Below, piece by piece: positions 1 to 4,418 of a DNA stretch of 9,801 nt. The stretch's first letter is position 1. Each line of letters begins with the position of its first letter. Source of the stretch: an uncultured Lachnospiraceae bacterium (GTDB taxonomy: Bacteria; Bacillota; Clostridia; Lachnospirales; Lachnospiraceae); assembly GCA_910576895.1 (NCBI GenBank), contig CAJTJZ010000003.1, positions 18,881 through 28,681 on the forward strand. The letters are read 5' to 3'. The position numbers and the translations under genes are program-made. The notes under the pieces are model-generated. The model had not been told where the DNA came from. It searched no databases and saw only the letters and a program-made list of their open reading frames with translations.

Positions 1-477
1 CGTGTAGTGACAGAAAACCCAAAACAGATTGGGGCGGACCGCATCGTAGACGCAGCGGGGGCATATGAGCTTTATGGTGGACCTGTGATTGTGATTGATT
101 TTGGAACAGCCACTACATATGATTTAGTATCAGAAGATGCTACTTTTTTAGCAAGAATTACAAGCCCGGGGATTCGGATTGCGGCAAATGCACTTTGGAA
201 TGATACAGCAAAATTGCCAGAGGTGGAAATAAAAAAACCGGATACCATTCTTGCAAAAGATACGATTACAAGTATGCAGGCAGGATTAGTTTATGGGTAT
301 ATAGGGCAAACGGAATATATTATAAAAAAGATTAAGGAAGAATCAGGCTTAAAAGAGGCAAAAGCAGTTGCTACTGGTGGGCTTGGAAAGATTATTTCAG
401 ATGCAACCGATCAAATACAGATATATGATAGTGAATTGACATTGAAAGGACTGCGATTAATTTATAAAAAACAGTAA
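1..477 (+). CDS. coaX: Type III pantothenate kinase, 3' part (5' end outside window)
   Basis: This is the C-terminal part of type III pantothenate kinase, which phosphorylates pantothenate with ATP in the first step of coenzyme A synthesis in the cytoplasm. The reading frame is open from base 1 (cgt gta gtg), so the gene continues upstream; the GTG at 7 is an internal Val codon, not a start. Visible family motifs are NPKQIGADRI (the Asp of GADR is the expected catalytic base), DFGTATTYD of the second sugar-kinase-fold lobe, the SPGI...TAKLP stretch, and ATGGLG near the end. About 158 residues are present; full-length CoaX is usually about 255-260, so roughly the first 100 are missing. It ends 6 nt before the tRNA-dihydrouridine synthase, an arrangement common in Clostridia, so the two are probably co-transcribed. 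Confidence 0.95.
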   Translation, partial: RVVTENPKQIGADRIVDAAGAYELYGGPVIVIDFGTATTYDLVSEDATFLARITSPGIRIAANALWNDTAKLPEVEIKKPDTILAKDTITSMQAGLVYGYIGQTEYIIKKIKEESGLKEAKAVATGGLGKIISDATDQIQIYDSELTLKGLRLIYKKQ

Positions 478-483
478 AATAAT

Positions 484-1419
484 ATGAAAATTGGAAATGT
501 AGAAATTGCAGGAAATGTAATATTAGCTCCTATGGCAGGAGTTACAGAACTGCCCTTTCGTATTTTATGTAAAGAACAAGGGGCAGATTTAGTTTATTCC
601 GAAATGGTAAGTGCAAAGGGGATTTTTTATCATAATAAAAATACAAAGCCATTATTAGAAATTTCTCCATTGGAAAGGCCATTATCTCTTCAATTATTTG
701 GCTCTGATCCAAAGATTATGGCAGAGATGGCAAAAAAAATTGAGGAGTTGGATTTTGATATTTTAGATATTAATATGGGATGTCCTGTACCAAAAATTGT
801 AAATAATAAAGAAGGTTCTGCTTTAATGCAAAATCCAGAGCTTGCAGGGGAAATTGTAGAAGCTGTTGTCCATGCAATAAAAAAACCAGTTACAGTAAAA
901 ATACGAAAGGGATTTTTATATGATGAAAATACAGCCGCCTCTTTTGCAAAGCGACTGGAATCTTGTGGGGCAGCGGCGATTGCTGTTCATGGCAGAACAA
1001 GAGAACAATATTATAGCGGAAAAGCTGATTGGAATGTAATTAAAGAAGTAAAACAAGCAGTAAAGATCCCTGTCATTGGAAATGGAGATATTTTTTCAAA
1101 AGAAGATGCAAAGCGTATGCTGAAAGAAACGGGTTGTGATGGTATTATGATAGGGAGGGCAGCAAGAGGGAATCCTTGGATATTTTCTGAGATAAAAAAT
1201 AAAGGAAAATGTCAAAAGAAACAAGAACTAATAGAAATGATATTACGCCATGCAAAAATGCAAGTGGAGTGGAAGGGAGAATATTTGGGAATTCGTGAAA
1301 TGCGTAAACATATTGCATGGTATACTTCAGGTTATCCTGCTTCTTCAAAGTTAAGAAATTATGTAAATCAAATAGAATCATTGAAAGAACTGGAAAGTCT
1401 TTTGGAAAAATGGTCTTAA
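484..1419 (+). CDS. dusB: tRNA-dihydrouridine synthase, DusB type
   Basis: This 311-residue FMN enzyme reduces specific uridines in the tRNA D-loop to dihydrouridine with NAD(P)H. The TIM barrel begins with VILAPMAGVTELPFR. NMGCPVPK carries the expected catalytic Cys (Cys100). KPVTVKIRKG, HGRTREQYYSG and GNGDIFSKEDA...IMIGRAARGNPWIF form the rest of the FMN and tRNA site, and a helical C-terminal domain follows from about residue 240. Length matches DusB (about 320). The start is only 6 nt after the coaX stop and has no strong Shine-Dalgarno sequence, so translation may depend on the upstream gene. DusB is the closest subgroup by motif and context, but the Dus subgroups are similar and the substrate position cannot be read from the sequence. 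Confidence 0.95.
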   Translation: MKIGNVEIAGNVILAPMAGVTELPFRILCKEQGADLVYSEMVSAKGIFYHNKNTKPLLEISPLERPLSLQLFGSDPKIMAEMAKKIEELDFDILDINMGCPVPKIVNNKEGSALMQNPELAGEIVEAVVHAIKKPVTVKIRKGFLYDENTAASFAKRLESCGAAAIAVHGRTREQYYSGKADWNVIKEVKQAVKIPVIGNGDIFSKEDAKRMLKETGCDGIMIGRAARGNPWIFSEIKNKGKCQKKQELIEMILRHAKMQVEWKGEYLGIREMRKHIAWYTSGYPASSKLRNYVNQIESLKELESLLEKWS

Positions 1420-1453
1420 TGTTTTTTTGTTGGAATTACTAAGGGCAATTTTA

Positions 1454-1484
1454 ATAGGGATTACCAAAGGTAGGTAATCCCTAT
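1454..1484. terminator. Hairpin between convergent dusB and fliS
   Basis: A perfect 12-bp stem (ATAGGGATTACC at 1454-1465 with GGTAATCCCTAT at 1473-1484) encloses a 7-nt loop. It lies between the ends of convergent dusB and fliS, so it probably terminates both. Neither side has a long T run (reading minus, ATTAAAATT follows), so intrinsic termination may be weak. Confidence 0.6.
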
Positions 1485-1501
1485 AGATAAGGTGATAACT
1501 A

Positions 1502-1897
1502 TTATGCCTGTTGATAATGACCGGATTCCTTTTTTGCAATCCGCATAACTTGTGCCCAAGTATCGCGAATTTCGCGGATGCGATTTAAGGATTCTTCCAG
1601 CATTGCCATATCTTTATTGACATTTGCCTGTGTCAGAGTCCAATAGATATAGTCGTAAATCAGATCAAAGTCCTTGGCTACTTCATATTTACGATCAAGT
1701 TGTTCACGAAAATGAACAATGATATTTTTTGTTTTATGGATATTGTCATTACATTGGGCATAATCACGTTTTTTTAGTGCATCAATGGCGAGATTACAAT
1801 ATTTAATTGCACCATTATAAAGCATCATAGTAAGATCTCCCGGTGTTGAAGTGCCAAGCTTATTAGAACTATATGCACGTGCTGCTGTTTTTTGCAT
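1502..1897 (-). CDS. fliS: Flagellar export chaperone FliS
   Basis: FliS is a small helical cytosolic chaperone that binds the C-terminus of flagellin, keeps it from polymerising early and delivers it to the flagellar export gate. The 131-residue product has the family hallmark near its N-terminus (residues about 9-33: a Tyr-rich start, then TSTPGDLTMMLYNGAIKY) and the expected all-helical, charged remainder. Length is normal for FliS. The start is fixed by a strong AGGAGGT (1903-1909) five nt upstream of the ATG. FliS is usually encoded next to fliD or flagellin; here it is alone, flanked by a tRNA-modification gene and a kinase-like gene. It has its own sigma-28-like promoter at 1992-2018, which fits late, flagellin-timed expression. 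Confidence 0.93.
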   Translation of the reverse strand: MQKTAARAYSSNKLGTSTPGDLTMMLYNGAIKYCNLAIDALKKRDYAQCNDNIHKTKNIIVHFREQLDRKYEVAKDFDLIYDYIYWTLTQANVNKDMAMLEESLNRIREIRDTWAQVMRIAKKESGHYQQA

Positions 1898-1991
1898 AAA
1901 ATACCTCCTATTTATTTTCTTATTTTTGATTGTAGTAACAGAAAAAGCAATGCTGGAAGTTTTTCTGTAAAAATAATTATTACTGTTACGA

Positions 1992-2018
1992 TTATCGGCA
2001 TTTTAATTGGAAAAAATA
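1992..2018 (-). promoter_or_regulatory. Sigma-28 (FliA/SigD)-type promoter of fliS
   Basis: Read on the minus strand, GCCGATAA (1999 down to 1992) is identical to the flagellar sigma-28 -10 consensus. TATTTTTT, exactly 11 nt upstream (2018-2011), matches TAAAGTTT at 5 of 8 positions. The predicted start of transcription is near 1985, giving a leader of about 88 nt before fliS. That leader contains a 9-bp perfect stem (1938-1946 with 1960-1968). The promoter type fits the gene it drives. Confidence 0.7.
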
Positions 2019-2036
2019 AGTCATTGTTGAAAAGTA

Positions 2037-2066
2037 TTGAAAGATTACAGAAAAGTGTGGTATACT
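2037..2066 (+). promoter_or_regulatory. Sigma-A promoter with extended -10 for the kinase-like gene
   Basis: TTGAAA (2037-2042), an 18-nt spacer and TATACT (2061-2066), preceded by TG at 2058-2059, form an extended -10 promoter. The start is expected near 2073. Its -35 box lies 19 bp from the -35 box of the divergent fliS promoter, so the two could compete or be co-regulated. Confidence 0.7.
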
Positions 2067-2123
2067 AGGCAAAAGAAGCAGAACGATAGAGAGAAAAAGG
2101 AAAGAATTAGGAGGAAGTTTGCT

Positions 2124-2729
2124 ATGGAAAAGCAGATAATAATTACAATCGGGCGTGAATTTGGAAGCGGTGGTCATGAGATTGCAGAAAAGCTTTCTAA
2201 GGAACTTGGAATTATATTATATGATAGAGAGCTTATCCGAACGGCAGCAGAAAAATTTCATTTTGATGAAAATGTATTAGCATATTATGATGAAAAACCG
2301 ATACATAGTGTTTTATTTCCACTAAATCTTGCTATGCTGCCTTATGCAATTGGAGATAGTGTGGAAGAACGTGCAGCAGTTGCAGAATTTTCTGTTATTC
2401 GAGAAAAATCAGAAAAAGAATCGTTTATTGTGGTTGGACGATGTGCAGAACATATTTTAAAAGATAAAGATATTATTAGTGTTTTTATTAGTGCCAATGA
2501 AAAAGATAGAATTGATAGAATTTGTAAAAAATATGATTTATATGAAAATGATGCAAAAGCTTTGATTAGCCGTAATAATAATGTTAGAAAACATTATCAT
2601 GACTATTATTGTGATGAACCTTGGGGAAGTGCAACAACTTATCATCTTTGCTTAAATAGCAGTATATTTGGAATTGATGGTTGTGTAGAGTTAATTAAAG
2701 AGAGTGTGAAATGGCATCTTGAAAGGTAA
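2124..2729 (+). CDS. Cytidylate-kinase-like family protein
   Basis: This 201-residue protein of the cytidylate-kinase-like P-loop family (Pfam Cytidylate_kin2) probably binds a nucleotide; the physiological substrate of this family is not established. The N-terminus IIITIGREFGSGGHEIAEKL is a phosphate-binding loop variant (GREFGSGG). The segment YDRELI follows, and FIVVGRC at about 101-107 resembles a Walker-B strand. The end, YHLCLNSSIFGIDG, is typical of the family. The start at 2124 is chosen over an in-frame ATG at 2037 because AGGAGG (2109-2114) sits 9 nt before it and the family motif begins at once; the 2037 codon overlaps the -35 box. It should not be taken as the essential CMP kinase Cmk, whose sequence differs. 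It seems to be monocistronic. Confidence 0.85.
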   Translation: MEKQIIITIGREFGSGGHEIAEKLSKELGIILYDRELIRTAAEKFHFDENVLAYYDEKPIHSVLFPLNLAMLPYAIGDSVEERAAVAEFSVIREKSEKESFIVVGRCAEHILKDKDIISVFISANEKDRIDRICKKYDLYENDAKALISRNNNVRKHYHDYYCDEPWGSATTYHLCLNSSIFGIDGCVELIKESVKWHLER

Positions 2730-2791
2730 AAAATATAGAAAGAATTTTAAATGAATAAATAGTTTCTTTTTGCTAATACTAACGTGGATGG

Positions 2792-2945
2792 ATATACCAT
2801 GTCATGCTCAAATGAGCATGACAAGAGATCATACTCAAATGAGCATGACAAGAGATCATACTCAAATGAGCATGACATGGTATAACAAGAGGTTATACCC
2901 CAATGGGTATAACAAGAGGTCATATCCATTCGGATATGACAAGAG
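2792..2945 (+). repeat. Array of five short hairpins with AAGAG linkers
   Basis: Five units each consist of a 9-nt arm, a 4-nt loop and the complementary 9-nt arm, followed by the linker AAGAG, with a 27-bp period. Hairpins lie at 2801-2822, 2828-2849, 2855-2876, 2892-2913 and 2919-2940. Units 1, 4 and 5 are perfect 9-bp stems (5' arms GTCATGCTC, GTTATACCC, GTCATATCC); units 2 and 3 are identical to each other with one internal and one terminal mismatch. Loops are AAAT three times, CAAT and ATTC. The 27-bp period is broken once by 10 extra nt (ATGGTATAAC) after unit 3. The arms change sequence between units while remaining complementary. The array ends 23 nt before the start of the small gene at 2969, so it probably lies in that gene's leader. 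Function is unknown. Confidence 0.9.
2793..2884. repeat. 18-bp inverted repeat enclosing the first three hairpins
   Basis: TATACCATGTCATGCTCA at 2793-2810 and its exact reverse complement at 2867-2884 bound a 92-bp block that contains hairpin units 1 to 3. The outer 8 bp (TATACCAT/ATGGTATA) lie outside the repeat units, so this is additional symmetry and not just the repeat copies matching each other. Confidence 0.85.
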
Positions 2946-2951
2946 TTGCAG

Positions 2952-2958
2952 AAAGGAG
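2952..2958 (+). promoter_or_regulatory. Ribosome binding site of the 63-residue protein
   Basis: AAAGGAG lies 10 nt before the ATG at 2969 and is separated from it by CT, G and a run of seven T. It decides the start, and lies just downstream of the last hairpin of the array, so folding upstream could affect access to it. Confidence 0.7.
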
Positions 2959-2968
2959 CTGTTTTTTT

Positions 2969-3160
2969 ATGGAAAAAAAGCATGGACAGAAAAATGAACA
3001 GTCTGGAAAGTGGGGAGATTATTTAAAGCTTACGAATGCTTGTTCCACAACAGATATGACAGGATTAATTCCTTCTGTTCTTACTTCTGAGGCAGAAGAA
3101 GAATTTTATGATGAAATGTATCAATTTCTTCCACCAGTAGAAGGAAAAAAATCGGAATAA
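2969..3160 (+). CDS. Small hypothetical protein, 63 residues
   Basis: I do not recognise this gene with certainty. It encodes a hydrophilic, acidic-ended 63-residue protein with no signal peptide or membrane segment. The first 16 residues are basic and polar (MEKKHGQKNEQSGKWGDY). The middle, YLKLTNACSTTDMTGLIP, contains the only Cys and is the most conserved-looking part. The tail is rich in Glu with aromatic residues and ends in PPVEGKKSE. AAAGGAG at 2952-2958 supports the ATG at 2969; in-frame upstream codons would only translate the hairpin array. It follows a cytidylate-kinase-like gene on the same strand but is separated from it by 239 nt and the array. It may be a conserved clostridial small protein. 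A real coding role is likely but not proven. Confidence 0.65.
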   Translation: MEKKHGQKNEQSGKWGDYLKLTNACSTTDMTGLIPSVLTSEAEEEFYDEMYQFLPPVEGKKSE

Positions 3161-3201
3161 ATTACAATTTTTAGTAATATAAAAATACAACAAAAAAGTG
3201 T

Positions 3202-3230
3202 TTTACATTTCCACAGGTCTGTGCTATGGT
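3202..3230 (+). promoter_or_regulatory. Sigma-A promoter of the Ig-like protein
   Basis: TTTACA (3202-3207), a 17-nt spacer and TATGGT (3225-3230), with TG at 3222-3223 giving an extended -10, form a good promoter with start near 3237. A 10-bp inverted repeat with two G-T pairs (ACAGGTCTGT at 3213-3222, GCAGGCCTGT at 3235-3244) lies over the spacer and start and could be an operator. Confidence 0.6.
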
Positions 3231-3247
3231 GATTGCAGGCCTGTATT

Positions 3248-3302
3248 CTTCGTTATAGAAAAGGAGCGAAATATTTCAAAAAATTGATTATAAATAACGA
3301 AG
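3248..3302 (+). promoter_or_regulatory. Leader inverted repeat abutting the ribosome binding site
   Basis: CTTCGTTAT (3248-3256) and ATAACGAAG (3294-3302) are exact reverse complements separated by 37 nt. The 3' arm shares two bases with the AGGAGG ribosome site (3301-3306) of the Ig-like gene starting at 3313. If it folds in the leader RNA it would place the ribosome site at the base of a stem, suggesting translational control. Confidence 0.4.
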
Positions 3303-3312
3303 GAGGAATGGA

Positions 3313-4332
3313 ATGAATGATAGAGAAAAAAAGCGATGTTTTTCTATGATATTTCTGATTATCGTGACTATCTCCTGTTTTCTTTTTTATGGTGATTGTA
3401 TGACTGTAAAGGCAGCACCAAATATTTCTTGTGTCCTATTATCCAGTTATGAAAAAGTGATTGACATTGGAGAAGAATGCTATATTTTTGCATGGACTTC
3501 CAACGGGAAAAAACCTACATGGAAAAGCAGCAATTCAAAAGTAGCATCAGTAAATACTTATGGTTTAGTAACAGGAAAGAGAGCGGGAACAGCAAAGATT
3601 ACAGCAAAAATTTCAGGGGCAGAAATGTCTTGTAGAGTAAAAGTAAATAAAACGATAATAACAATAAATAAAAAAAGTCTTTCTTTAGAACGAAATGATT
3701 CTGTTACATTACAAGCTTCTGCATCAAATCATGCACAGCTACTATGGAAAAGCAGTAAAAAGAGCATTGCGGAAGTAGATGAAAAAGGATGTATAACAGC
3801 AAGAAAACCGGGAGAAACTATTATTACAGTTAGTGCAGATAATACAAGTGTATCTTGCAGAGTAACCGTAAGGCAGCCAAAAGTAGTTTTAAATAAAACT
3901 TCCATCACTCTTTATCGTGGACAAACAGAAAAATTAACAGCATCTGTTTCTTCAGGAATTACACCTACTTGGAGAACAAATAAAAAAAGTGTAGCAATTA
4001 TTGATGAAAATGGAGTGGTAACAGCGGTAAAACATGGTGTGGCAGTAATTACGGCAAAAGTAGATGGAATTTCTAAAATTTGTCAAGTAACGGTAGAGCA
4101 GCCAGAGATTGTATTAAGTGATTTTGAATTAAATCTAAAGGTAGGGCAGACAAGGCAGATTTCAGCAAAGGTATCTTCTGGAAATCCTGTTGTATGGACA
4201 GTAAGTAAGCAAAGTGTTGCAGATGTTGATAAAAATGGAAAGGTAACAGCTTATGCAAAAGGGACTTGCTATATTTATGCAACAGAAGATGGAGTGAAGG
4301 AACGATGTAGAGTTTGTGTAACAGAAGAATAA
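3313..4332 (+). CDS. Secreted protein with four bacterial Ig-like (Big_2) repeats
   Basis: This 339-residue exported protein is built almost entirely of Ig-like beta-sandwich repeats. Residues 1-35 form a signal peptide: basic start, hydrophobic core SMIFLIIVTISCFLF, and probable cleavage after VKA before APN. Four repeats follow at about 37-112, 113-187, 188-263 and 264-338. Each has a central Trp (W70, W145, W220, W295), a V/I-A-x-V/I-[ND] strand followed by G-x-[VI]-T, an ITA-like strand, and a final Cys-x-Val strand (Cys107, 182, 257, 332). There is no LPxTG, membrane tail or other catalytic domain, so it is probably released or loosely bound to the envelope, perhaps adhesive or structural. 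AGGAGG (3301-3306) six nt upstream fixes the start. It is probably monocistronic. Confidence 0.88.
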   Translation: MNDREKKRCFSMIFLIIVTISCFLFYGDCMTVKAAPNISCVLLSSYEKVIDIGEECYIFAWTSNGKKPTWKSSNSKVASVNTYGLVTGKRAGTAKITAKISGAEMSCRVKVNKTIITINKKSLSLERNDSVTLQASASNHAQLLWKSSKKSIAEVDEKGCITARKPGETIITVSADNTSVSCRVTVRQPKVVLNKTSITLYRGQTEKLTASVSSGITPTWRTNKKSVAIIDENGVVTAVKHGVAVITAKVDGISKICQVTVEQPEIVLSDFELNLKVGQTRQISAKVSSGNPVVWTVSKQSVADVDKNGKVTAYAKGTCYIYATEDGVKERCRVCVTEE

Positions 4333-4335
4333 AAA

Positions 4336-4372
4336 TATTCGGTCAGATCCACTTTGCAGATTTGACCGAATA
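4336..4372 (-). terminator. Terminator, mainly for the LTA-synthase-like gene
   Basis: A 14-bp stem with one G-T pair (TATTCGGTCAGATC at 4336-4349, GATTTGACCGAATA at 4359-4372) has a 9-nt loop. Read on the minus strand the stem runs into TTTTTATT, a proper U-rich tail, so it should end the gene stopping at 4419. On the plus strand it follows the Ig-like gene by 3 nt, but there is no T run. Confidence 0.75.
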
Positions 4373-4418
4373 GGAAGAATACAGGTCATATTTCTTGATT
4401 TACAAAAACTATTTTAAT

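Noticed and set aside
1145..1381. Minus-strand 78-residue frame within dusB
   Set aside because: Antisense shadow of a well-conserved gene, without a ribosome site or recognisable motif.
2037..2123. N-terminal extension of the cytidylate-kinase-like protein from the ATG at 2037
   Set aside because: The 29 extra residues are lysine/arginine-rich low-complexity, the codon overlaps the -35 box, and AGGAGG stands before the ATG at 2124.
2792..2945. CRISPR array
   Set aside because: There are no unique spacers between the repeats; each 27-bp unit is a palindrome plus a constant 5-nt linker, and no cas gene is near.
2770..2997. Open frame through the hairpin array on the plus strand (repeats of MSMTRDHTQ), and a matching one on the minus strand at 2747-2983
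   Set aside because: The repeat period is 27, a multiple of three, so stop-free frames arise on both strands automatically. The plus frame starts at TTG without a ribosome site and both are explained by the palindromes.
3231..3312. Known riboswitch (cyclic-di-GMP or similar) in front of the Ig-like gene
   Set aside because: No conserved core motif of a known class could be seen; only a simple long-range stem is present.
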